Source: an uncultured Clostridia bacterium
GTDB lineage: Bacteria; Bacillota; Clostridia; Oscillospirales; Oscillospiraceae
Reading direction: 5' to 3'
Assembly: GCA_946550725.1 (NCBI GenBank)
Contig: CAMNQX010000014.1
Span: forward strand, 1-53,840
DNA length: 53,840 bases
In this document: one piece after another, positions 44,101-52,338 of the stretch
Layout of the letters: every line of letters begins with the position of its first letter
Position numbering within the stretch: the first letter of the stretch is position 1
Notes under the pieces: model-generated
What the model was told of the DNA's origin: nothing
What the model saw: only the letters and a program-made list of their open reading frames with translations
The model's database searches: none
Position numbers and translations under genes: made by a program

Positions 44101-47100
44101 CCGGTGTTGGCGTAGACCGTGTAAGCGTCCTCCTCCAACTCCAGATATTTGATCAGAATGTTGGTCTGGTTGGCAATATCGGGGATGGTGGAGGACAGCT
44201 TGGCCTCCGCCCAGTCGGCGTGAGCACTGCCGTTATTGGCAGCGGTATATGTGACCCGAAGGGTCAGCTTTTGGGCGCCGGCGGGGATGGTCACGCTGGC
44301 GGTGGCATACGCGTCGGCAGCCTTCAACGCCTCATCTTCATTTGTCGCATACTCATTACTGCCGTCCACATCCACAAAGAAGCGAAGCGCCTGGCTCGTA
44401 TTGCCGGACATGGAGTGATCCATGCCCACAATGGAGGTAAAAGTGGTAAAGCCCATGCGGCTGATGTCGTAACGAATATTCGCGTTGGCGTGGGCGCCCA
44501 AGCCCTTGTTAAAGGTGACCTCCTGTCCCTCGCTGTTCAGCAGCTTCATCTTGTCGGCATCGATCTCATGATCCTTCCGGGTCGGATGGCCACTCCAGCC
44601 GGTGCTCTCGGCCTCCCAATCCAGGTCGGAGAGGTACACCTCCTCCACCACCTCTACTTGGACGGTGTAGGTCTTGGTGGCGGTACCGTCGGGGGAGGTC
44701 ACGGTGACGATCACGGTGTTATAGGTCTTGCCGTCGGTCTCGTCCACCAGCCCATCGCCCTTGTAGAAGTTGCACGCGGCGGAAGCACTGTCAAGCTCCG
44801 TAGCGGCGTAATCGTCCACCGTCTCGTAGGTGATCTTCGCCCCCGATTGGGCGGCGATAGCGTTCAGGGTGGTGGCGGTGTTGCCGTAGTTCACGGCGGT
44901 GTACTCGGTCACGTTGGCGTCAAAGGCGGGAGACAGGGCCACCTTCCCCAGATCCAGCTTGTAAAGCTCGGCGCTGGACGGGTCGTTTTTCACAAGGACC
45001 AGCGTATAGACGGCCTCGGTAACGGTGTCCTCCGCCACCGCGCGGATGGTGGCCTTGGTGACAGCCTTGGTAAGGGTGACCTGTTGGCCGCTGGTCACCG
45101 GCTTGCCGTCCACGCTGATGTGGACAGTGGCATTGTAATCGTTGGTCATGGCGGAAACGGTGGCGGTGTCGCCGTCCAGCCGCACCATGGCCTCGTTGTC
45201 GGTCATGGGCAGAAGGCTGTCCCCGCCGTTGACGGTGAGGGAGCTGAGAGACGCGTCGGCAGACGCGGTTTTGAGCACAACCACCCGGTAGAGGGCGGTG
45301 GAAAGGCCGTCGGCGGCGGTCACCTGCAGCTCCAGGTGGTTCAGCCCCGCCACCAGGGGGAAAGCGTTGGTGGACCATTCGGCGTTGCTCCCCTTATCCT
45401 CGCCGTTGTAGCGGGCCCTCGCCGTGGCCCCCTGGGGGAGCGTAAGGCCAAAGCTCAGCTGCGTCGCGTCCTCGGAGGCGGTCAGCGAGTAGTAGCGGGT
45501 GCCCTTGGCGTAGGTGATGGACGCGCTGCCCGCGGTGGCGGTGAGGTTCTCCAGAGTCACGTCGCTGCTCTGGGCGCGGTGGATGGTGACGGTGTAGAGT
45601 TTGGCGGTGATGCCGTCCGGCGCGGTAACGCGGACACTGGCGGTGGTCGTCGCGCCGGTGAGGGACACATTCCCGAGCGGAGACACGGTGGCACCGTTCT
45701 GCGTGGGAACGGTGTTGACCGTGACCTGGCTTACTGCAGAGGGGACGTTGACGGTGTACTCGGTCACGTTGGGGTCAAAGGCGGGGGAGAGGGCAAAGCC
45801 CTCCACCGACAGGGCGGCCAGGGACGCGTCCGCCCGGTTCTCCGCCTGGGCGGGGGCTTCGACGGCGGCCGAGGTCACCGGCGCGCCAAAGCGGCCGGTG
45901 GCGTCCCGGGGGATGACCACCGCCTTGACGTACTTATGTCTGGTGGCGGCGGTGACGGTCAGCTGGTCGGTGTTCGCGCCCTCAATGCGGGTGTAGTGGC
46001 CGTCCTGGTTGTCGGCCATGTACCAGGCAATAAGGGTGCCGCTCTGCAAGTCGCCTTCAGTGTCGCTGTAGTGGTAATTCGCGATGAGGGCGCCGTCCTC
46101 CCGCATGGGCAGGAGTTCGACCCTGTTGTCGACGATGCTGGGCGCGGTGTTGGTGGAAACCAGCGGGACGGCGGTTCCGTCCAGCTTAAAGTCGCCAAGG
46201 GTACTGGTGACCCCGTTGTGGCCATTTCCGGCGTTGACCGCCATAAAGCCCACCTTATAACCGCTGATATTGTTATCCACAGTCCGGATCAGGCTCCAGT
46301 CTGTGCCGTTCTCGCTGTAATAGCCGCTGTAAGAGGTTCCGGACTTGGTCAACTTCAAATATACCGCGGTACTGGACACATCAGACGTGTATTCTTCCGA
46401 TGCGTTGCCACCGGTTTCCGAGTTTACCGCCAGTCTAGGCGTTCCCCCGTTGTTCTTGCGAACCACGGAGACATAATTGTCATGATCCTTATACAGAACC
46501 AGCCCGCTTTCACACCAGCAGTCTCCGTTCCCGCAGGTCTTGCTTTCCAGCTTGACCACGGCCTCAAAATCACCGCTGGGCGCGGTGGTCAGGAAATAGT
46601 TGTGTCCGCCCGGGCTATTCGACCAGTCACCGCCGCTCTGAACCTTGATGGTCACCGTCCCGGTCTCTGTATTCAAAGACCAGTTTTCCGCTACCTCATC
46701 TCCCACCGTCCAGGCGTCGTCCAGCCCCTTGGGCTTCTTCACCGTCACCAGCTTGGAGGCGGTGACGCCGCCCAGGGAGGCGGTGACCTCCACCACGCCG
46801 GGGGCCGTCCCGGTGAGCACGCCGTTTTGGTCAATGGTGGCGGCCGCGCCGTCGGTGAACGGCTTCACCGCCCAGACCACGCTGCCCGCGCTGCCGGTAA
46901 CGGCGGCGGTAAAGGCGGGGCTGGCAACGTTCACTTCTACCGCGTCTGCGCCGCCGCCGATCTCGATCTTTTCGGGCGGGGTGACCGCCTCGCCCGACAC
47001 GGTGAAGGTCAGGCGGTTGGACTCAAAGGTGCGGCCTGCCACGGTGCGGTAGGCGTAAATTTCCGCCGCGCCCGGGCCAACGCCGGTGACCACGCCGCCC

Positions 47101-49193
47101 TCGCTCACGGTGGCAACAGCGGGGTTGGAGCTAAAGTAGCTCACCGCACCCACATTGGGAAGCTGCTTGTCGCCCCCCACGTTGAGGCCGTCCCCGGTGA
47201 CGGTCACGTCGGCGGCGGTGGTGATGCTGGACAGGCTCACGCCTAGGTTCAGGCCGTCGTCGTAGGCGTTGTTCTCAAAGGTGACGTTTTTGCAGGCCTC
47301 CAGCCGGAAGAGCCTGCTGGAATAACTTGAGCCGGAGGTGGAAAGGGTGGAAGTCTGAGAGCCGCCCACATTCAGCGTAGTGTTGTTGTCGGGCACGGCA
47401 AGGGTCAGAGTCACGTTGGGTTCATAGCGCAGGAACTTGTTGTTCTGCACCGTCAGCGTGTTCACGCTTTTGGCGTTGACCGCGTAGACATTCCCCGCCA
47501 TCAGGAAGGTGTTGTTCTCGAGCTTGATGTTGCTGTGGATCTGGCGGTTGGGATCGTGGGCGCCGTTGGTGGGACGGATGCCAATGGCGGCAAGCTCGCC
47601 GCGGTCTCCCCCATACTGGGGATTGACGATGAAGGTGTTGTTGCGGATGGTCACGTCCTCCGCCCGGCCCGACTCATACCAGCTCTGGGCGTCGCAGGAG
47701 ATGTAGATGGACTGCATCCCCATCCGGTCAAAGAAGTTGTCCTCGATGACCACCGGCTTCCGGGTGGTCACCAGAACACCCGATGTGGGGGTGGACACGA
47801 AGCGGCAGTGGTCGATCTGTACCTCGGGGATGTAGGTCACGTTTTCCAGCACGTGGCCGTCCACGGCGATCTCGCTGGGGATCGCCTCATTCAGTGTGAC
47901 CTTGATGCGGGTCAGGTCGCCGTTGGGGAAGTTTTCCACCGCCGTGACCGTCCGCGTGGAGTTATCGATGGGAATGATCGTCCCCTTGGTGGAGAAGTCC
48001 ACCGTGTCCCCCACATAATACTGGGGGAAACCGGCGGTCTCGTGGTGCATGTACTGTACCGTTACCGTCCGCCGGTCCGAACTGATCTCCTTGACCACCA
48101 GGAAGGTGCCGTGAATGTTGATGGGGTCGTCGTGGGGGCCGGAAAATTCGCAGTTGGTGATGGTCACCTTGCCGCCCACGGAGGACATCTGGACAAAGTC
48201 GGCGAAGCCCGCAGTGGTGCGCCCTGTCCCCGCACGGGGCGCGAACTTCACCCCGTTCAGGGTGATGTCCTTACAGAGCTGGGCCACCATACCGAAGCCG
48301 TGGAGGAATTGAACGTGGGTGTTCGACACGGTGATATTTTCGCTCTGCCAGAAGAAGATACCCGGGGTGGTACGGGTAATGTTGCGCAGCTGGAAGCACA
48401 ACCCCGCGGCGGGGACGCTGTCGGCGTTGGAATAGGTGATCTTCAGCCGGTTGTTCGGCAGTTCCTGGAAGGAGGAAACGTTGCTGAAAACGTGTCTACC
48501 GCTGTCCCGAACCGTCGTTCCGTCGCTCAGGTCGTGGATCTGTTTCATACCGTTGTACAGCTCGTTGTTGCCCGAGTGGGTGGAGTCGCCCTCCACCGTC
48601 CAGTGGATGTTGGTGCCGTTGATCTCATAGGTGTAGCACGGGGGGATGTAGACGATGGCCGCGTTTTCCCCCTCTACCCGGGACTCCACCGTCACGTCGA
48701 TGACCGACGGACTGGCCCAGTCCATGCTGAAGTTGGTGAAGGTGACGTTCTGGGAGTCGAGGGCCGCGAAGGAGGTCATGTCCCCGTGGAAAATGAACTG
48801 GCTGCCGCCGCCGTCCACGGTGACGTTCTGCATATCCTCCACCAGAATGCCCAGACGCTTGTCCTTATAGTTCTGGTTGGTGCCCACGGTGTTGGAGACG
48901 TACAGCGTCCGCATCTCGGAGAGATCGGCGTAAAAGTGATATTCCCCCTTGGGGAAGGAGATGGTCTTTTCCACGCCGTCTTCCAAGGTCGCGGCATACG
49001 CCAGGGCCTTGATGACAGCGGTGGAGGACTCCTGCGCCCCCGTGGGATCTGCGCCGTAGTCGGTGACGTCGATGGTGACGCCGCCCGTTCGGCTGCTCCG
49101 CCGGGGCGCGGCCAGCGCCGTCACGGGCAGCAGGGAGAGGACCATGGCCGCCGCCAGAAGCAGGGCCGACAGGCGTTTCACGGAATGTTTCAC
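41130..49193 (-). CDS. Giant SLH-anchored GH110-like alpha-1,3-galactosidase (about 2687 residues)
   Basis: Layout: signal peptide (LSALLLAAAMVLSLLPVTALA); GH110-type parallel beta-helix (~36-640) with DVTDYGADPTGAQESSTAVI, FPKGEYHFYADLS, VDGGGSQFIFHG and GPHDDPINIHGTFL; two Big_2-type Ig domains; concanavalin/DUF1349-like module (~828-1010); several cadherin-like beta domains; NPCBM/CBM51-like module (~1520-1680; YLSDLDWE, NKGLGAHANANIRYD); Ig and repeat modules shared with the GH123 gene; three SLH domains (~2505-2687). GH110 enzymes cut terminal alpha-1,3-galactose, for example of the blood-group B antigen. I prefer GTG 49193, since AAAGGA lies 8 bases ahead; ATG 49211 is in frame but overlaps it. 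Divergent from mglBAC. Confidence 0.9.
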   Translation of the reverse strand: MKHSVKRLSALLLAAAMVLSLLPVTALAAPRRSSRTGGVTIDVTDYGADPTGAQESSTAVIKALAYAATLEDGVEKTISFPKGEYHFYADLSEMRTLYVSNTVGTNQNYKDKRLGILVEDMQNVTVDGGGSQFIFHGDMTSFAALDSQNVTFTNFSMDWASPSVIDVTVESRVEGENAAIVYIPPCYTYEINGTNIHWTVEGDSTHSGNNELYNGMKQIHDLSDGTTVRDSGRHVFSNVSSFQELPNNRLKITYSNADSVPAAGLCFQLRNITRTTPGIFFWQSENITVSNTHVQFLHGFGMVAQLCKDITLNGVKFAPRAGTGRTTAGFADFVQMSSVGGKVTITNCEFSGPHDDPINIHGTFLVVKEISSDRRTVTVQYMHHETAGFPQYYVGDTVDFSTKGTIIPIDNSTRTVTAVENFPNGDLTRIKVTLNEAIPSEIAVDGHVLENVTYIPEVQIDHCRFVSTPTSGVLVTTRKPVVIEDNFFDRMGMQSIYISCDAQSWYESGRAEDVTIRNNTFIVNPQYGGDRGELAAIGIRPTNGAHDPNRQIHSNIKLENNTFLMAGNVYAVNAKSVNTLTVQNNKFLRYEPNVTLTLAVPDNNTTLNVGGSQTSTLSTSGSSYSSRLFRLEACKNVTFENNAYDDGLNLGVSLSSITTAADVTVTGDGLNVGGDKQLPNVGAVSYFSSNPAVATVSEGGVVTGVGPGAAEIYAYRTVAGRTFESNRLTFTVSGEAVTPPEKIEIGGGADAVEVNVASPAFTAAVTGSAGSVVWAVKPFTDGAAATIDQNGVLTGTAPGVVEVTASLGGVTASKLVTVKKPKGLDDAWTVGDEVAENWSLNTETGTVTIKVQSGGDWSNSPGGHNYFLTTAPSGDFEAVVKLESKTCGNGDCWCESGLVLYKDHDNYVSVVRKNNGGTPRLAVNSETGGNASEEYTSDVSSTAVYLKLTKSGTSYSGYYSENGTDWSLIRTVDNNISGYKVGFMAVNAGNGHNGVTSTLGDFKLDGTAVPLVSTNTAPSIVDNRVELLPMREDGALIANYHYSDTEGDLQSGTLIAWYMADNQDGHYTRIEGANTDQLTVTAATRHKYVKAVVIPRDATGRFGAPVTSAAVEAPAQAENRADASLAALSVEGFALSPAFDPNVTEYTVNVPSAVSQVTVNTVPTQNGATVSPLGNVSLTGATTTASVRVTAPDGITAKLYTVTIHRAQSSDVTLENLTATAGSASITYAKGTRYYSLTASEDATQLSFGLTLPQGATARARYNGEDKGSNAEWSTNAFPLVAGLNHLELQVTAADGLSTALYRVVVLKTASADASLSSLTVNGGDSLLPMTDNEAMVRLDGDTATVSAMTNDYNATVHISVDGKPVTSGQQVTLTKAVTKATIRAVAEDTVTEAVYTLVLVKNDPSSAELYKLDLGKVALSPAFDANVTEYTAVNYGNTATTLNAIAAQSGAKITYETVDDYAATELDSASAACNFYKGDGLVDETDGKTYNTVIVTVTSPDGTATKTYTVQVEVVEEVYLSDLDWEAESTGWSGHPTRKDHEIDADKMKLLNSEGQEVTFNKGLGAHANANIRYDISRMGFTTFTSIVGMDHSMSGNTSQALRFFVDVDGSNEYATNEDEALKAADAYATASVTIPAGAQKLTLRVTYTAANNGSAHADWAEAKLSSTIPDIANQTNILIKYLELEEDAYTVYANTGHANHTVTLHPVVKPIGAALSGRQRVLIWNSGETEVATVGQGELHEAIITGQSVGATTVTVKNPSETLSDTCTVTVKWELAGKVSVSGGPRIGSTLTGALNQLDQGAKGHVDIQWWRKGDGETAFAAIPGAVEKEYTVAAVADNVGAAYKVVVTGKDLYEGTSESDPITMTKLDGLPLKADPTAANASADGAADGAITGLFKGRAYQYQKVAELGQTPAAPTEDAWEDFIDTDGDETASEDRYGTAVISDLTTGTYVVRRAADDLHEAGPYRTVTIDVVGSQNFHVTNPNDFDGNIVQVGRTSIPEGDTVTLTVTPKEGYELVPDSLKATEDETGLVHVAQPKEGTDNQYTFTMPAAAVTISAQFRLKTYSIGHELTHITCSLGDAENHTATHGERFSITLTPDEGYEMTPDTITVTNADTNRPFTDYTYLPDETDPAKRVLTFAHGVTCNIAITGKAVRKTYPVDYSGLVSGLRAPNAPQNATHGEIFTVTLVAAQGYALPETVTVTVGDVEAEAEYEQASGKITVAAQHVTGPVAIAAAGVAQDVALQTVTLVGPARVGRVLTVNTVPVNAKVDYQWYYAEDGATTPIPGAVNVRYNITAADEGKSICVKVTGKDGYAGELTSDPTAAILPEADPFVFVETVTLDDTASVAAGKTLRLTAVVTPEEPTSGTLFWSSDNEAVATVDQNGVVKGVAEGVVTITAAATDRLDAAYDTCVVTVTQAVSPSRPSGGNNGSTTTQTETREDGSKVTTVTKPDGTVTETVEQADGTKSETVTAKDGAVTITVTDAEGEELAKVELPATIPAPETRFDDVPEGHWADKAIHNAAALELVKGVGNNKFDMVAPMSRGSLATVLHRLSQGKTDYETTFQDVAEGKFYTEGVAWAAKAGVVTGYTADIFAPEDVITREQLAVMLARYAKLIGMDTKADAKSLDQFADGENTGSWAVNGVAWCVNKGILQGKGGNVLDPTTNVTRAEVAVMLDRFIALIS
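41141..41680 (-). repeat. SLH-coding DNA repeat, copy B
   Basis: Partner of 32595-33160 in the same orientation, about 8.5 kb apart. Most differences are scattered third-position changes, but one short block (about 41289-41325) is clearly different, suggesting past exchange between the two genes. Confidence 0.8.
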
Positions 49194-49228
49194 AGGGATC
49201 ATCCTTTCCATATGTTATGGGTAAACAA

Positions 49229-49258
49229 AGTATAGCACAGTGGAGGCGCGTAGGTCAA
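49229..49258 (-). promoter_or_regulatory. Promoter of the GH110-like gene
   Basis: On the minus strand, TTGACC (49258-49253), an 18-base spacer and TATACT (49234-49229), about 36 bases before the chosen start codon. Confidence 0.7.
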
Positions 49259-49299
49259 TACCAACAAAAATTACAGGAACAGACACGAATTTATAGCTA

Positions 49300-49344
49300 T
49301 TTTCACGAAGGGGATAGGAAAGAAATCGTGCGGAAACGTGAAAA
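49300..49344. promoter_or_regulatory. Inverted repeat in the GH110/mglBAC divergent control region
   Basis: TTTTCACG (49300-49307) and CGTGAAAA (49337-49344) form an 8-bp inverted repeat with a 29-base gap, midway between the two divergent promoters. The second half lies in GGAAACGTGAAAAC, which partly resembles a CcpA cre site. Either a sugar-responsive repressor or CcpA could bind here. Confidence 0.35.
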
Positions 49345-49399
49345 CACAAGGATACTGGCAAAATCAACAAAAAGAGACGAGAGGTGGCGAAATTTTTTC

Positions 49400-49428
49400 T
49401 TGCATTTTCCCAACGGGTGTGCTAGAAT
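49400..49428 (+). promoter_or_regulatory. Promoter of mglBAC
   Basis: TTGCAT (49400-49405), a 17-base spacer and TAGAAT (49423-49428), preceded by a T-run. It leaves a leader of about 135 bases before mglB. Confidence 0.75.
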
Positions 49429-49435
49429 ACGCCCA

Positions 49436-49530
49436 GGAAGCACAAGGGGCTTCCCAACAAAAAGGGGAGGAATCAGCCGCCCGGGCGGCTTCTGTTCTGC
49501 TTGGTCCACCAAGCGGAACAAGGGGCGCTG
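49436..49530 (+). other. Hairpin-rich leader of mglBAC
   Basis: The leader contains GGAAGC/GCTTCC (49436-49454), the palindrome AGCCGCCCGGGCGGCT (49478-49493) and a longer imperfect stem GTTCTGCTTGG/CCAAGCGGAAC (about 49495-49520). No T-tract terminator and no recognised riboswitch is seen. Confidence 0.4.
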
Positions 49531-49572
49531 CGCCGCTGAGGAGACCCAAATCTAGAATGGAGGAAACCTCAT

Positions 49573-50724
49573 ATGAACATGAAGAAGTTGCTTGCACTTG
49601 GTCTGGCTCTCGTGATGGTGTTTGCCCTGGTGGCCTGCACCAACAACGACACGAAGAACCCCGACCCCACCGCTGCGAACCCCGACAATCCCGGCACCGT
49701 CGCCACCGACCTGAACGTCGGCGTGTTCTACTACACCTATTCCGACACTTACATCGCCAGCGTTCGTACCGCTCTGGACGCCGCTCTGGACGCCAAGGGC
49801 ATCAAGTATCAGGACTATGACGGCAACAACCAGCAGGGCACCCAGAACGACGCCATCCAGACCGCTCTGGCCAACGGCACCAACCTGCTGATCGTCAACC
49901 TGGTCAACTCCGGCTCTCCCGACGCCGCCAAGGCCATCACCGACATGGCCGGCGATGTGCCCGTCATCTTCTTCAACCGCGCTGTGGACTCCGAGGACGA
50001 TCCCGACGCCACCCTGAAGGCTGACGACAACATCTGCTTCATCGGCACCGACGCTCCCGAGGCGGGCCACCTGCAGGGCAAGATGATCGGCGACTACCTC
50101 GTCGAGAACTATGACACGGTCGACCTCAACGGCGACGGCGTCATCAGCTACGCGCTGATGAAGGGCGACGAGGCCAACGTGGAGGCCATTTACCGCACCC
50201 AGTACGGCGTGGAGGACGCTGACGCTGTCCTGGAAGCCGCCGGCAAGCCCAAGCTGGCTTACTTCGACGCCGCCGCTTCCACCAAGTACCAGGTCGACCA
50301 GACCGGCGCTTGGTCCACCCAGGCCGCTGTGGACTACATGAGCACCAACCTGGCCCAGTACAATGAGGCCAACGGCAACATGATCGAGCTGGTCATCTGC
50401 AACAACGACGGCATGGCCGAGGGCGTTGTCTCCGCGCTGCAGGATGTGGGCTTCAACACCGGCTCCGGCAAGACCATCCCCGTCTTTGGCGTGGACGCCA
50501 CCGAGGCCGCTCAGCTCCTCATCTCCGAGGGCAAGATGACCGGCACCGTGAAGCAGGACGCCGAGGGTATGGCCAACGCCATCGCTGAGACCGCCGCCTC
50601 CATCGGCGCCGGCTCCTCCATCGCCGACGCGGTCTCCGCCGCTGCCGGCACCAACGCTGACATGTACACCATCGCGGAAGGCGTTGCCAACAAGCTGTTC
50701 GTTGCTTACGCTCCCTTTATGTAA
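49573..50724 (+). CDS. mglB: Galactose/methyl-galactoside ABC transporter substrate-binding lipoprotein
   Basis: The 383-residue protein starts with a lipoprotein signal peptide (LALGLALVMVFALVAC, lipid Cys at residue 22), then a Thr/Asn/Pro linker and a periplasmic-binding-protein type 1 fold (NVGVFYYTYSDTYIASVRTA, ANGTNLLIVNLVNS, PVIFFNRAVDS, FIGTDAPEAGHLQGKM, ICNNDGMAEGVVSALQDVG, IPVFGVDATEAAQLLISEGKM). The phrases match MglB-type galactose/glucose binders rather than ribose binders. It captures the sugar outside the membrane for MglA/MglC. GGAGG lies 9 bases before ATG 49573. Codon use is strongly biased, consistent with high expression. Confidence 0.9.
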   Translation: MNMKKLLALGLALVMVFALVACTNNDTKNPDPTAANPDNPGTVATDLNVGVFYYTYSDTYIASVRTALDAALDAKGIKYQDYDGNNQQGTQNDAIQTALANGTNLLIVNLVNSGSPDAAKAITDMAGDVPVIFFNRAVDSEDDPDATLKADDNICFIGTDAPEAGHLQGKMIGDYLVENYDTVDLNGDGVISYALMKGDEANVEAIYRTQYGVEDADAVLEAAGKPKLAYFDAAASTKYQVDQTGAWSTQAAVDYMSTNLAQYNEANGNMIELVICNNDGMAEGVVSALQDVGFNTGSGKTIPVFGVDATEAAQLLISEGKMTGTVKQDAEGMANAIAETAASIGAGSSIADAVSAAAGTNADMYTIAEGVANKLFVAYAPFM

Positions 50725-50823
50725 TTGAACGGCAGCAAGAGCAAAAACAACTAAACGCACAACGGAGGGGCTGCCACTACGGTGGCAGCCCCTTTGATTT
50801 TAATCGAAAGGAGGCAGCTTGAT

Positions 50824-52323
50824 ATGGCGGAAAACGTCTTACTGCAAATGACGGACATCACGAAGGTGTTTCCCGGCGTCAAGGCGCTGGACAAGGTCTC
50901 GCTGACGGTGCGGGCTGGAACGGTCCACGCGCTGATGGGCGAGAACGGCGCGGGAAAGTCCACCCTGATGAAGTGCCTGTTCGGCATTTACTCAAGAGAT
51001 TCCGGCGAGATCGAGCTGGAGGGCAAGCCCATCAACTTTAAAAGCTCCAAGGAGGCGCTGGAAAACGGCGTCGCCATGGTGCACCAGGAGTTGAACCAGG
51101 CGCTGAAACGCTCCGTCATGGACAACCTGTGGCTGGGGCGGTATCCCAAGATCGGCGGTATTGCCGTGGACGAGCGGAAAATGTTTAAGGACACCACGGA
51201 AATATTCAAGAACCTGGGCATTGACATCGACCCCCGCCGCATTATGAACACCATGCCGGTCTCCCAGCGGCAGATGGTGGAGATCGCCAAGGCCGTCAGC
51301 TATGATTCCAAGGTCATCGTCTTCGACGAGCCCACCTCTTCTCTCACCGAGACGGAGGTGGAGCATTTGTTCCGTATCATCAACATGCTTCGGGACAAGG
51401 GCTGTGGTATCATTTATATTAGCCATAAAATGGACGAGATCCTGCGTATTTCCGACGATGTTACCATCATGCGCGACGGCCAGTATGTGGCCACAAAGTC
51501 CGCCAAGGACCTGACCAAGGAGGAGATCATCCGCCTCATGGTGGGCCGCGAGCTTACCAACCAATTTCCTCCCAAGACCAACAAGCCAGGGGAGGAATAT
51601 TTGAAGGTGGAGAACCTCACCGGTCAGTATAACCGTCTGCGGGATGTGTCCTTCAGCGCCCGCCGGGGTGAGGTGCTGGGTCTGGCCGGGCTGGACAGCT
51701 CGGGCCGTACCGAGACGCTGGAGAGCATCTTCGGCATCCGCACCCGGAAGGACGGCGTGATCACCCTGGGCGGGAAGCGCTGCAAGAACCGTAACGCCCG
51801 GGAGTCCATCAAGGCGGGCTTCGCCCTCATCACAGAGGAGCGGCGGGCGACGGGTATCTTCTCCATTTTGGACATCAAGGAAAACACCGTGATCTCCAGC
51901 CTCCGCAAGCATTTGCGGGGCGGCGTTTGCCTCAGCGAGGCGTCCATGAAGAAGGACACTCAGTGGTCCATCGACGCCATGCACACCAAGACCCCGTCCC
52001 AGTCCACCAAGATCCGCAGCCTGTCCGGCGGCAACCAGCAGAAGGTTATCATCGGCCGCTGGCTGCTCACCGAGCCGGAGGTCCTGCTGATGGATGAGCC
52101 GACCCGCGGCATCGACGTGGGCGCGAAATACGAGATCTATCAGCTCATCCTGGATCTGGCCAACCAAGGCAAGACGGTGCTGATGGTCTCGTCGGAAATG
52201 CCTGAGCTGCTGGGCGTTTGCGACCGGATCATCGTCATGTCCGGCGGCCGCGTGGCCGGCGAGGTGGACGCGCAAAATACCACACAGGAAGAAATTATGG
52301 CGCTTGCCGCCAAATACGCTTAA
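50824..52323 (+). CDS. mglA: Galactose/methyl-galactoside ABC transporter ATP-binding protein
   Basis: The 499-residue protein has two ABC domains, as in all monosaccharide importers of this class. Domain 1: Walker [10 protein letters not shown] at 39-47, signature [13 protein letters not shown], Walker [12 protein letters not shown]. Domain 2 has the usual degenerate Walker A ([18 protein letters not shown]), with an intact signature [16 protein letters not shown] and Walker [14 protein letters not shown]. It powers sugar uptake with MglC. ATG 50824 follows AAAGGAGGCAG; the earlier in-frame start has no such site. Confidence 0.94.
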   Translation: MAENVLLQMTDITKVFPGVKALDKVSLTVRAGTVHALMGENGAGKSTLMKCLFGIYSRDSGEIELEGKPINFKSSKEALENGVAMVHQELNQALKRSVMDNLWLGRYPKIGGIAVDERKMFKDTTEIFKNLGIDIDPRRIMNTMPVSQRQMVEIAKAVSYDSKVIVFDEPTSSLTETEVEHLFRIINMLRDKGCGIIYISHKMDEILRISDDVTIMRDGQYVATKSAKDLTKEEIIRLMVGRELTNQFPPKTNKPGEEYLKVENLTGQYNRLRDVSFSARRGEVLGLAGLDSSGRTETLESIFGIRTRKDGVITLGGKRCKNRNARESIKAGFALITEERRATGIFSILDIKENTVISSLRKHLRGGVCLSEASMKKDTQWSIDAMHTKTPSQSTKIRSLSGGNQQKVIIGRWLLTEPEVLLMDEPTRGIDVGAKYEIYQLILDLANQGKTVLMVSSEMPELLGVCDRIIVMSGGRVAGEVDAQNTTQEEIMALAAKYA

Positions 52324-52338
52324 AGGAGGTTGCGGAAT

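Noticed and set aside
41532-47246. 1904-codon open frame on the plus strand across the GH110-like gene
   Set aside because: Same codon-bias shadow pattern; the real gene on the minus strand has recognised domains throughout.
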